In this document: positions 43,523 through 50,802 of the stretch, in pieces
Position numbering within the stretch: position 1 is the first letter of the stretch
Layout of the letters: each line of letters opens with the position of its first letter
Source of the DNA: Rathayibacter sp. VKM Ac-2857
GTDB lineage: Bacteria; Actinomycetota; Actinomycetes; Actinomycetales; Microbacteriaceae
Assembly (NCBI RefSeq): GCF_013205025.1
Contig: NZ_JABMLE010000001.1
Location: 1,488,001 to 1,552,000 of the forward strand
Length of the DNA: 64,000 bases
Direction of reading: 5' to 3'
Notes under the pieces: generated by a model
What the model was told of the DNA's origin: nothing
Databases searched by the model: none
Seen by the model: only the letters and a program-made list of their open reading frames with translations
Translations under genes and position numbers: made by a program

Positions 43523-43653
43523 TCCGGATCGGAGTCGTGGCCGCCCCACTCGGGGGGCGCACCGGCACTGCGCGGCGGGGCGTGTCGCCTGCCAGGATCC
43601 CTCGTGGGCACCTCTCCCCCGGGAGCCCCTCCCCCGCCGCACGAGAGGCCGCC

Positions 43654-44193
43654 ATGAACGACGTCCGCACCCCCGCCGGCCGCCCCGCCGGCCGCCCCGC
43701 CGGCCGCCCCGCCCCTCGCGGCGTCTCCCGCCGGGCGCTCACCACCGCCGCCGCCTGGACCGTGCCCGTCGTGGCCGTCGTCGTCGGCACCCCCGCGGCC
43801 GCCGCGTCCGGCCTCGACGTGGGAGCCTTCGTCCTGAACGGCAGCTGCGGCAGTCCCGGGATTCTCGGCCCCGGCTTCACGCTCACCGCCGGCTCCGCCG
43901 ACCTGCCGGTCGAGACCACGATCCTGATCGTCGGCAGCCTCGTCGCGAACATCGGCGTGTTCACGGCCACCCCGAGCATCGCGACGATCACTTCTCCGAG
44001 CAGCACCACCCGCCTGGTCACCCTCACAGCTCCGCTGCCCGCGGGCTCCACCCTCGGCCTGCGCACCACCCTCTCGATCACCAGCGCCTTCACCCTGAAC
44101 GCGACGACGACCCTCCCCGAGGGCTCCGTCGGCACCGGAGCGAAGAGCACGGCGTCGGTCAGGTCCGACCGGCTGTTCTGCACGGGCGACTGA
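43654..44193 (+). CDS. Tat-type secreted hypothetical protein
   Basis: A 179-residue exported protein. The N-terminus is RPAGRPAGRPA from a 12-bp tandem repeat (43673-43712). It then reads SRRALTTAAAWTVPVVAVVVGTPAAAAS, a twin-arginine signal. The mature part is Thr/Ser/Leu-rich beta sequence (GPGFTLTAGSADLPVETTILIVGSL) with two Cys (GSCGSP, LFCTGD). The signal resembles that of the protein at 45547 (RRTLVGAAWAAPVIALAVSAPSAAAS), so both belong to one secreted family on either side of the ATPase gene. The last 16 bp, stop included, are duplicated at 44194-44209. Function unknown. Confidence 0.7.
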   Translation: MNDVRTPAGRPAGRPAGRPAPRGVSRRALTTAAAWTVPVVAVVVGTPAAAASGLDVGAFVLNGSCGSPGILGPGFTLTAGSADLPVETTILIVGSLVANIGVFTATPSIATITSPSSTTRLVTLTAPLPAGSTLGLRTTLSITSAFTLNATTTLPEGSVGTGAKSTASVRSDRLFCTGD

Positions 44194-44244
44194 CTGCACG
44201 GGCGACTGACGGGAAGCGGAGCTTCGAGCGGCGACTCCGGCGCG

Positions 44245-45444
44245 TCAGTTCCCGGTAGTGCGGCCGTCGTCGAGCTCCTCGCGGTGCCGTTCGACGTAGC
44301 CCGCCATGCCGGGGACGGTGAACGCGATCTGTCCGTGCTCGGGCGAGTAGATCAGACCCTTGCTGATCAGAGCGGCCCGATAGGGCCCGACGCTGCTGGT
44401 CTGCACGCCCATCCGCTGGGCGACGAGCGCCGTCGAGCACGGGCCCTCTCCGTCGACGGCCATGGCGAGCAGCATCCGCCGCTCCGATCGGGTCGCTCGC
44501 TGCCACCGGGAGCGGAAGAATCCGGCGTCGAGCTGCTCCGTGCCGTACTGGACGGCGGCGATCGCGTCGGACCGGTCGATCAGGCGGTCCGAGGCGAGAT
44601 TCCACGCCGCCTGCCCGTACTCCTGGAGGAAGTACGGGTAGCCGCCCGCGGCCTCGAGGAGCGTCGCCAAGGCGTCCGCCGCGTACTCGGCGCCGAGACG
44701 CTCGGCGGGTTCGCGGAGCGCGTGCGCCGCATCGATCGGAGCGAGCGTGCCGATCCGCCGGTAGTTGAAGAGCCGCTCGGCGTACGACCGCGTCTCGGTG
44801 AGGACGCGCGGCAGGTCCGGGAGGCCGGCGGCGATGACGTAGAAGGGCCACTCCCTCTGGTTCGCTGCGTGCTGGGCCGCGAGGAGAGCACCCATCGTCT
44901 CGGGATCGAGATCCTGCATCTCGTCGATGAACACCGCGAAGGCACGTCGCTGCTCGCCGAGCGCGGTCGAGACGTCCTCGACGAGTTCGAGGAGGTCGAC
45001 CTCGGCGTCGCCGGAATCGGCACGGCCCTGGCTCAGGGAGACGCCCAGCTCGATACCTGTCGCGCCGACCTTCGCGTTGAACGAGGAGATCGTGCCGAGC
45101 GCCTCGCGCATCAGCGACGACAGCTTCGTGCGGGAGAGCTTCCGGGCGGACATCACCAGCCCGCGAGCCAGCGCTCGTCGTACCGCATGCACTCCCGCCT
45201 CGTCCCGCCGGGCCTCGATGCGGACCGTCAGCCACTCGGACTGCTCCGCGAGTCGGTGCATCTCGTTGAGGAGCACTGTCTTGCCGACCCCGCGGAGCCC
45301 GGTGAGGACGATGCCCCGATCTCCGAGCCCGTGGCCGACGCGCGCACGGAGCGTCTCGAAGGCTTCCAGCTCACCGCCGCGGCCGACGAGTTCGGGCGGA
45401 CGACGGCCCGACCCCGGGCTGTAGGGGTTCTGGTCGGGCTGCAT
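44245..45444 (-). CDS. Orc1/Cdc6-like AAA ATPase with C-terminal winged helix
   Basis: A 399-residue P-loop protein. Walker A GLRGVGKT at 49-56, Walker B FAVFIDEMQD near 168-178, sensor-like VIAAGLPDLPRVL, arginine-containing PIDAAHALREPAERLG, then a winged-helix end (ERRMLLAMAVDGEGPCSTALVAQRMGVQTSSVGPYRAALISKGLIY). The fold matches archaeal Orc1/Cdc6-like and AAA_16 ATPases, which in actinobacteria are usually not the replication initiator. TATCAT lies 7 bases before the ATG with no ribosome site, so the mRNA is probably leaderless. A perfect palindrome covers the -35 region, suggesting self-regulation. Partner and function unknown. Confidence 0.8.
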   Translation of the reverse strand: MQPDQNPYSPGSGRRPPELVGRGGELEAFETLRARVGHGLGDRGIVLTGLRGVGKTVLLNEMHRLAEQSEWLTVRIEARRDEAGVHAVRRALARGLVMSARKLSRTKLSSLMREALGTISSFNAKVGATGIELGVSLSQGRADSGDAEVDLLELVEDVSTALGEQRRAFAVFIDEMQDLDPETMGALLAAQHAANQREWPFYVIAAGLPDLPRVLTETRSYAERLFNYRRIGTLAPIDAAHALREPAERLGAEYAADALATLLEAAGGYPYFLQEYGQAAWNLASDRLIDRSDAIAAVQYGTEQLDAGFFRSRWQRATRSERRMLLAMAVDGEGPCSTALVAQRMGVQTSSVGPYRAALISKGLIYSPEHGQIAFTVPGMAGYVERHREELDDGRTTGN

Positions 45445-45451
45445 GTAGGGA

Positions 45452-45480
45452 ATGATAGCCCCGAATTAGGAATTCCTAAT
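45452..45480 (-). promoter_or_regulatory. ATPase-gene promoter with perfect 16-bp palindrome
   Basis: The palindrome ATTAGGAATTCCTAAT at 45465-45480 is perfect and strikingly AT-rich for this genome. On the complement, TATCAT (45457 to 45452) follows 7 bp after it and ends 7 bases before the ATPase ATG. The palindrome therefore covers the expected -35 box, a good position for a dimeric regulator of the ATPase gene. Confidence 0.65.
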
Positions 45481-45546
45481 CTTGTGCAATCGATGGCAAT
45501 CGTCGCTCCGGGGGCGGACGTGCGGCGGCGGACGTGCGGCGGCGGA

Positions 45547-46044
45547 TCAGTACGGGACCGTCAGCGACAGCACCGCGACGTCGAAGCCCGGCGCGGAGAG
45601 GACCAGGTCCGCCACGGGGACCGGACTCTGGGTGCGGTCGTCGCTGGCGATCAGCAGCAGCAGGATGCCGGACTCCTCGCCCGCTGCGAGCGCCGGGTCG
45701 TAGCGGAGGGCGACGCGTCCCTCCGGGAACCCGTCGGCGTAGCTCCACTGCTGTCCGTTGAAGCCGGCGAACGAGTAGCCGTTGCCCGGATCCTGGAGGA
45801 CGGCGATCACGGACCCGCCCTCGAGCAGGGTGGAGCCGGTGTTGGTCGCGTAGACGCGATACGCCGTCGAGGCCGACGCGGCGTCCTCGGCGGGGCCCTC
45901 GGCGCGAGCACCGAGCGGAGGGAGCGTGCCGCTCGCCGCGGCGGACGGTGCGGAGACGGCGAGCGCGATCACGGGAGCGGCCCAGGCCGCTCCGACGAGG
46001 GTGCGGCGCGCGATCGGCGCAGGGGGAGCGGTCGGGTCGGGCAC
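45547..46044 (-). CDS. Tat-type secreted hypothetical protein, related to the 43654 protein
   Basis: A 165-residue exported protein with signal ARRTLVGAAWAAPVIALAVSAPSAAAS. The mature part reads YRVYATNTGSTLLEGGSVIAVLQDPGNGYSFAGFNGQQWSY...RVALRYDPALAAGEESGILLLLIAS, a beta-sandwich-like pattern reminiscent of secreted DUF11-type domains (my impression only). Its GTG start (46044) is supported by the signal peptide. It converges on neither neighbour and lies upstream of the palindrome and ATPase gene. Function unknown. Confidence 0.65.
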   Translation of the reverse strand: MPDPTAPPAPIARRTLVGAAWAAPVIALAVSAPSAAASGTLPPLGARAEGPAEDAASASTAYRVYATNTGSTLLEGGSVIAVLQDPGNGYSFAGFNGQQWSYADGFPEGRVALRYDPALAAGEESGILLLLIASDDRTQSPVPVADLVLSAPGFDVAVLSLTVPY

Positions 46045-46129
46045 GGCGGGGTCCTCTCGGCGGGGGGGGGTCAGGGCCGAGCGTAGATCGGGGCGGCACC
46101 GCCGGGGAAGCGGATCCGGGCGCCGGGCC

Positions 46130-47116
46130 CTACTCGGGGGCGGGTGCGTCGCGGGTGGAGGGGTGAGGGACGAGTCGCGGGACCAGCCGCACCAGCACGA
46201 CCATGCCGACCAGCTCGACCAGGGTCTGCGTCACGACGACGACGGGGGCGAGCGCCAGCGGTGCGGGCAGCGCGAGCGCGAGGGGCAGCACCACGAGGGA
46301 GTTGCGCGTCGCGCCGCTGAACACGAGCGCGCGCGACACGGGGACGTCCAGCCGGAAGAGCCGGGCGACGACGAGTCCGGCTGCGACCATCACCGCGAGG
46401 AACACGGTGTAAAGGGGGACGAGGACGAGCAGCCTCCCGGCGGCGGCACCGACGGCCCCGATCTGCGAGGCGACGACGACGAGCAGGGTCGCCGCCATCA
46501 GCGGGACCATCAGGCCGAGCATCGTCGACTCGACGACCCGCCCCGCCCGGTGCCGGCGGCCGAGCGCCTGCACGAGCGCGGCGGCGGCGAGCGGCAGCAC
46601 GATCAGCAGCAGGAACGCCCGCGCGAACGGGGCGATCTCGACGACGGCCACGCCCTCCGGGCCGAGGACGAGCAGCAGGTAGAGAGGCAGGAGCAGGAGC
46701 TGAGCGAGCATCAGCAGCGGCGCCGCGGCGAGCAGCCGGTCGGACGCGCCGCCCGCGAGACCGGCGAAGACGATCACGTAGTCGACGCAGGGCGTCAGCA
46801 GCACCAGCAGCACGCCGAAGAGGAGCGCCGGACTCTCCGCGACGAAGCGCGACAGGCCGAACGCGACGACCGGCACGACGACGAAGTTCAGCAAGCCCAC
46901 CGCGGCGAGGAAGCGGACGTCGCGCAGCGAGCGGACGAGCGCCGCGAACGGGACGCCGAGGAACGTCGCGAACAGCAGCAGCCCGAGCACCGGCTCGATC
47001 GCGCCCTCCAGCTGCCGCGCGGCGGGCAGCAGCAGGCCGAGCGCGGCGCCGGCGACGATCGCACCGAGGTGGACGGCGACCTGCCGGCGCTCGAGCCGCT
47101 CGACGAGCGCGCTCAC
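46130..47116 (-). CDS. ACR3-like arsenite/bile-acid:sodium-symporter family transporter
   Basis: A 328-residue carrier with about 10 helices. VLLVLLTPCVDYVIVFAGLAGGASDRLLAAAPLLMLAQLLLLPLYL matches the Cys-containing helix of ACR3 arsenite exporters, and SRALVFSGATRNSLVVLPLALALP matches the second conserved helix. I therefore favour metalloid (arsenite) export, although no arsR or arsC lies nearby. Start uncertain: GTG at 47116 gives a normal length; a TTG at 47152 preceded by TAGCGT is possible. An even longer frame runs into repeat DNA and is unlikely. Confidence 0.78.
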   Translation of the reverse strand: MSALVERLERRQVAVHLGAIVAGAALGLLLPAARQLEGAIEPVLGLLLFATFLGVPFAALVRSLRDVRFLAAVGLLNFVVVPVVAFGLSRFVAESPALLFGVLLVLLTPCVDYVIVFAGLAGGASDRLLAAAPLLMLAQLLLLPLYLLLVLGPEGVAVVEIAPFARAFLLLIVLPLAAAALVQALGRRHRAGRVVESTMLGLMVPLMAATLLVVVASQIGAVGAAAGRLLVLVPLYTVFLAVMVAAGLVVARLFRLDVPVSRALVFSGATRNSLVVLPLALALPAPLALAPVVVVTQTLVELVGMVVLVRLVPRLVPHPSTRDAPAPE

Positions 47117-47196
47117 GGGCGGGGGCGGGTCGGGCGGAGGGGCATACGGCAACGCTAGGGGCTCGGCAGTGAGCGAGACCCGGCGGCCGCCCTCCC

Positions 47197-47663
47197 TGCT
47201 GGTCGAGCAGCCCCGCAGGGGCGTGTCGAGACCCGGCGTCGTCCGCGGGGCAGGTCTGCAGACTCCTGTTCTCACGGGGTGGATCTACTTGGAAGAGACG
47301 CCCGCAGAACATGCTGGTCGAGTAGCCCCGCAGGGGCGTATCGAGACCCACCACCGCAAGGACGTCGGTCTCTTCCCCGCCCTGCGCTGGCGCCGGAGGC
47401 GCCCCCTCCGCTCGATACGCCCGCTGGGCGGGCTACTCGATCAGCATGAGCGGCGTGCACCGCGCGTCGGCGGTGGTGCGTGCCCATGCTGGTCGAGCAG
47501 CCGCCCCCGGCGACCCTCGCATGCTGGTCGAGCAGCCGCCCCCGGCGACCCTCGCATGCTGGTCGAGCAGCCGCCCCCGGCGACCCTCGCATGCTGGTCG
47601 AGCAGCCGCCCCCGGCGGCCCTTGCATGCTGGTCGAGTAGCCCGAAGGGCGTATCGAGACCCA
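47197..47663. repeat. REP-like repeat island, left of HNH gene 2
   Basis: REP-like copies: 47197-47234 (variant), 47310-47352, 47625-47663 in one orientation and 47408-47448 inverted. Block 47281-47448 is a mosaic of segments found separately right of HNH gene 1 (25894-25960 and 26179-26283). A 35-bp tandem array (47485-47624) is inserted between copies. From 47625 on, the sequence matches the DNA upstream of HNH gene 1 (24427 on), marking the left edge of a duplicated cassette. Confidence 0.85.
47485..47624 (+). repeat. Four 35-bp tandem repeats derived from the REP-like element
   Basis: Units start CATGCTGGTCGAGCAGCCGC and continue with a CCCCGG-rich stretch ending near CCTCG. They begin at 47485, 47520, 47555 and 47590, exactly 35 bp apart, and are identical except near the end of the fourth. 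The next CATGCTGGTCGAG (47625) runs on into an ordinary REP-like copy. There are no unique spacers, so this is not CRISPR. Confidence 0.92.
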
Positions 47664-47777
47664 CCACCGCCGAGCATCCGGGAGCGAGCCTCCTCCCCAA
47701 CCCCTGATCCCACCGATCTCTCCCCGATCAGCCCGCATCCCCGCTCCGATGTCGGTGGTCCCTGCTTGAATACGCGT

Positions 47778-49070
47778 ATGACAGAGGACGAGACGGCAGC
47801 GACACTGGCGGAGGTGCGCGACTGCTTCGACGGCGCCGCAGCCGACGAGCGCGCCACCTCGCCGACACGCCTGAGGGCGGCGGAACGCCTGCACCGCGGC
47901 TACCGACTCGCACTCACCGTCCCCGAGGCGTTCGCCCGCGGCGCGTCCCGCAGTCAGACCCGCGACCTCGTCGAGCGCTCCCTCCGCGCCGAGCTCGCGG
48001 TGGCGTTCGGCCTGTCCGAGCGGGACGTCTCCCGCCGCCTCGAGACCGCGCAGACGCTGATGGAGCACCTCCCCCTCACCCGCGCCCTGCTCCGCGACGC
48101 GCGGATCCTCTGGGAGGTCGGCGAGGCGATCTGCGCCACCGCGAACAGCCTCCCTGAAAGCTCCCGCGCCGCCCTCGACGAGCGCGCCGCCGACGCCGCC
48201 CTCATGATGACGACCACGCAGCTGCGCCGCGCCCTCAGCCGCTGGCGCGAGGAGCTGCACGAGCAGCCCCTCGCCGAGCGCCACACCCGCGCGAAAGAGG
48301 ACCGCGCCGTCTGGGTCACCCCGGACGTCGACGGGATGGCGACACTCTGCGTCTACGCTCCTGCGCCGGTCGTCTCCGGCGCGTACGACCGGCTTCGCCG
48401 CATCGCCCGATCGCTCCGAGACCAGGGTGACCCGCGCCCTCTCCAGCAGCTGAGCGCCGACGCCGCGGTCGACATCCTCTGCGACGGCGACATCGCCGGC
48501 ACGACTCCCGACGCCGAGCGCCGCCCCGACCCGACCTTCGTCCCCGGCGTCCGCGCCGAGGTGCGACTCACGCTGGCCGCCTCCACCGCCGTCGGTCTCG
48601 ACGACGCTCCGGCAGACCTCGACGGCTACGGACCCGTCTCCGCCGAGATCGCCCGCGAGCTGATCCGGACCGCTGCGTCCTTCACCCGGGTGCTCACGGA
48701 CACCGACACCGGAGCCGTCGTCTCGGTCGGCCGGACCTGGCGCGTCCCGCCGCCGCAGATGCGCCTGCACCTGCAGCTGCGGGACCAGACCTGCCGCTTC
48801 CCCGGCTGCACCCGCAGCGCGTCGACCAGCGAGGCCGACCACACGATCGAGTGGCGCAACGGCGGGGAGACCTCGCTCGAGAACCTGGTCTCGCTCTGCA
48901 CCAGCCACCACCACCTCCGGCACGGCGACCAGTGGACCTACGCCAAGGGCGACCACGGCGCGATCGTCTGGACGACGCCGACCGGGCGGCGGATCGGCAA
49001 CCGGCCGCCACCGCTTCCCGGGCGGCCACCGCCGAGACCCCGCTTCGACGATGCACCGCCGCCGTTCTGA
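47778..49070 (+). CDS. DUF222/HNH endonuclease-signature protein, copy 2
   Basis: A 430-residue paralogue of the 24581 protein, nearly collinear with it: the DUF222 part from LTVPEAFARGASRSQTRDLVERSLRAELAVAFGLSE, then the intact HNH domain (TCRFPGCTR, ADHTIEWRNGG, SLENLVSLCTSHHHLRHGDQW). Differences are spread as conservative substitutions, so the duplication is not recent or the copies are under selection. The upstream DNA is also shared, including GTCGGTGGTCCCTG and TTGAAT 6 bases before the ATG with no ribosome site (leaderless). Flanked by repeat islands. Role unknown; nuclease activity is inferred from motif only. Confidence 0.9.
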   Translation: MTEDETAATLAEVRDCFDGAAADERATSPTRLRAAERLHRGYRLALTVPEAFARGASRSQTRDLVERSLRAELAVAFGLSERDVSRRLETAQTLMEHLPLTRALLRDARILWEVGEAICATANSLPESSRAALDERAADAALMMTTTQLRRALSRWREELHEQPLAERHTRAKEDRAVWVTPDVDGMATLCVYAPAPVVSGAYDRLRRIARSLRDQGDPRPLQQLSADAAVDILCDGDIAGTTPDAERRPDPTFVPGVRAEVRLTLAASTAVGLDDAPADLDGYGPVSAEIARELIRTAASFTRVLTDTDTGAVVSVGRTWRVPPPQMRLHLQLRDQTCRFPGCTRSASTSEADHTIEWRNGGETSLENLVSLCTSHHHLRHGDQWTYAKGDHGAIVWTTPTGRRIGNRPPPLPGRPPPRPRFDDAPPPF

Positions 49071-49073
49071 CGG

Positions 49074-49197
49074 TGGGCGGATCTCGATACGCCCGCTCCG
49101 CGGGCTACTCGATCAGCATGAAGCGTGCGCTGACACATCGGCGTGCGCCACAGGACATGCTGGTCGAGTAGCGCGCAGCGCGTATCGAGGCCCGCCG
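49074..49197. repeat. REP-like copies right of HNH gene 2
   Basis: One inverted copy at 49074-49120 (starting within bases of the HNH stop codon) and one direct copy at 49156-49197, the latter with a shortened core (GCGCGCAGCGCG). The same CTGACGGTGG...GGATCTCGATACG junction also occurs at 24240-24262 and 26088-26112. Confidence 0.85.
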
Positions 49198-49243
49198 TGA
49201 CCAGCCGCACAGCGCCGCGTGCACCGGCACCGCCCGGCACGCT

Positions 49244-49271
49244 ACGCTCATTACTCAGCCAGCTGACTAAT
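49244..49271 (+). promoter_or_regulatory. Promoter and operator of the TspO-like gene
   Basis: TACGCT at 49244-49249 is a plausible -10 box. Immediately after it, ATTACTCAGC-CA-GCTGACTAAT (49250-49271) is a palindrome with 10-bp arms and one mismatch, covering the probable transcription start. This suits a MarR- or TetR-type repressor. No matching regulator gene is adjacent on the left. Confidence 0.6.
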
Positions 49272-49282
49272 CGAGGAGCGAC

Positions 49283-50110
49283 ATGACCGCCACGACACCC
49301 CCCACCCGCGCGGATCGCCTCCGGCAGACGACCGTCGCCGTCAGCGCCGTGCTCGCGGTGGTCGGCTCGTTCATCGGCTCGGGAGCAGCGGGCGGCACGC
49401 AGATCCAGGACGCCGCCGGCGGCGCGCTGTCCGCCTCCTCGACGCCGGTCGCGCCCGACGGACCCGCGTTCGCGATCTGGAGCGTCATCTACGCCGGACT
49501 CCTCGGCCACGCGGTCTGGCAGTTCCTCCCGTCGCAGGCCACCCGCACCCGCCACCGCCGCCTCGGCTACTGGGCCGCCGCGAGCCTGCTGCTGAACGCC
49601 GCGTGGATCCTGGTCGTCCAGGCCGGACTGCTCGCGCTCAGCGTCGTGGTGATCGCCCTGCTCCTCGCCGTGCTCGCTCGGATCTTCGTGCTCCTGCGCA
49701 GCACCCGCACCGGCGGCGTCGTCGACGCGGTCCTCACCGACGGCACCTTCGGCCTCTACCTCGGCTGGGTCTGCGTCGCGACCGTCGCCAACGTCACAGC
49801 CGGCCTCGTCGGCGCGGGCATCGGCAGCGCCGACGGACCCGGCGCCGCACCCTGGGCGGTCGTCGTCCTGCTCGTCGCCGCGGCGGTCGGACTGCTGATC
49901 GCCGTCACCGGCCGCGGCCGGATCGCGCCGATGCTCTCGCTCTGCTGGGGCCTGGTCTGGGTCGCGGTCGGCCGCTTCTCCGGCGAGCTCGTCTCGGTGC
50001 CCGCCGGCACCGCCGCGCTGATCGCCGGTGCCGTCGTGCTCGTCGCGACGCTCCTGCTCCGCGTCACCGCCACCCGTCGCACCGGCACCGCGCGCGTCGC
50101 CACGGCCTGA
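49283..50110 (+). CDS. TspO/MBR-family-like membrane protein
   Basis: A 275-residue membrane protein with about seven to eight helices. APDGPAFAIWSVIYAGLLGHAVWQFLPSQA, LGYWAAASLLLNAAWILVVQAGLLALSV and GTFGLYLGWVCVATVANVTA are the extended TspO (tryptophan-rich sensory protein) landmarks: P-x-FxIWxxIY, NxAW and the GWxxVAxxAN helix. Length exceeds the classic 160-residue TspO and matches the longer subfamily. Tetrapyrrole or stress-related transport is the family theme; the ligand here is unknown. GAGGAG precedes the ATG. Confidence 0.78.
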   Translation: MTATTPPTRADRLRQTTVAVSAVLAVVGSFIGSGAAGGTQIQDAAGGALSASSTPVAPDGPAFAIWSVIYAGLLGHAVWQFLPSQATRTRHRRLGYWAAASLLLNAAWILVVQAGLLALSVVVIALLLAVLARIFVLLRSTRTGGVVDAVLTDGTFGLYLGWVCVATVANVTAGLVGAGIGSADGPGAAPWAVVVLLVAAAVGLLIAVTGRGRIAPMLSLCWGLVWVAVGRFSGELVSVPAGTAALIAGAVVLVATLLLRVTATRRTGTARVATA

Positions 50111-50118
50111 CGCCCCGC

Positions 50119-50715
50119 TCAGGCCGGCGGGAACGCGCGGCCGACCGCCTGGCGCAGCAGCGCCCGCCGGCGGTCGTGCTCCGACGCCGCCTCCTCGGCC
50201 GTGGCGGCGTAGACGTTGCTCACCGGCGACCAGGCCATCGACATCGCGATGACGAGCGCCATCACGTCGAACGGGTCGGCCGCGACGCCGATCGTGCCAT
50301 CGGCCTGCGCCGAGCGGATCGCCTCGAGCTTGCCCTCCTCGCGCACGCGCGCCTCGTCGTCGGCGACGAGATGCCCGGCCGGGCGGCGCTCGAGGCGCGC
50401 CCAGGTCGCGAGGCGGATGAGGTCGGGGCGGCGCAGGTACTCGTCGTAGAGCCGCACCGCCCAGTCACCGAGGTCGGAGGGGTCGATCGGCACGACGTCG
50501 ACGATCCGGTCGAGCGACGCCTCGAAGACCGCGTCGAAGAGCAGCTCCTTGCTGGTGAAGTAGGAGTACAGCTGCGCCTTGTTGCTGCGGGCCTCGGCCG
50601 CGATCCGGTCCACGCGCGCGCCGGCGATCCCGTAGCGGGCGAACTCCGCCGTCGCCGCCGCCATGATCCGCGCGCGCGTCGCCTCGCCCTTGCCGGTGGC
50701 CGGTGTCGTCCCCAT
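50119..50715 (-). CDS. TetR/AcrR-family repressor
   Basis: A 198-residue regulator: GEATRARIMAAATAEFARYGIAGARVDRIAAEARSNKAQLYSYFTSKELLFDAVFE is a clear TetR helix-turn-helix. The C-terminal ligand domain resembles the AcrR_C type (YDEYLRRPDLIRLATWARLERRPAG). It is divergent from the zinc alcohol dehydrogenase gene, and the 87-bp gap has two operator-like sites, so it probably represses both itself and the dehydrogenase. Confidence 0.88.
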   Translation of the reverse strand: MGTTPATGKGEATRARIMAAATAEFARYGIAGARVDRIAAEARSNKAQLYSYFTSKELLFDAVFEASLDRIVDVVPIDPSDLGDWAVRLYDEYLRRPDLIRLATWARLERRPAGHLVADDEARVREEGKLEAIRSAQADGTIGVAADPFDVMALVIAMSMAWSPVSNVYAATAEEAASEHDRRRALLRQAVGRAFPPA

Positions 50716-50724
50716 CCCTCGAGA

Positions 50725-50789
50725 CTACCGACCGGTCTGTTCTCCGACGCCCACGAGTGTTAGCGTTAATAAAACAAACCGGTTAGTAG
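50725..50789. promoter_or_regulatory. Twin TetR operators between tetR and alcohol dehydrogenase genes
   Basis: Site 1, 50725-50742, CTACCGACCGGTCTGTTC. Site 2, 50772-50789, reads CTACTAACCGGTTTGTTT on the complement; 14 of 18 positions agree, and both centre on the palindrome ACCGGT. They are 47 bp apart in inverted orientation. GTTAATAAAAC adjoining site 2 (50765-50775) probably contains the rightward -10 box, so repressor at site 2 would block the dehydrogenase gene. Confidence 0.72.
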
Positions 50790-50802
50790 AGAAGAGCGCG
50801 CC

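Noticed and set aside
44245-45444. Chromosome replication origin marked by the Orc1/Cdc6-like gene
   Set aside because: No DnaA boxes, dnaA, dnaN or gidA-type neighbours; a single 16-bp palindrome is better read as an operator.
46130-47275. ACR3-like protein beginning inside the repeat island at 47275
   Set aside because: The extra residues translate the REP-like element itself (TPLRGCSTS); membrane-protein similarity starts near 47116.
47485-47663. CRISPR array
   Set aside because: Units are contiguous 35-bp tandem copies with no unique spacers, and no cas genes are nearby.
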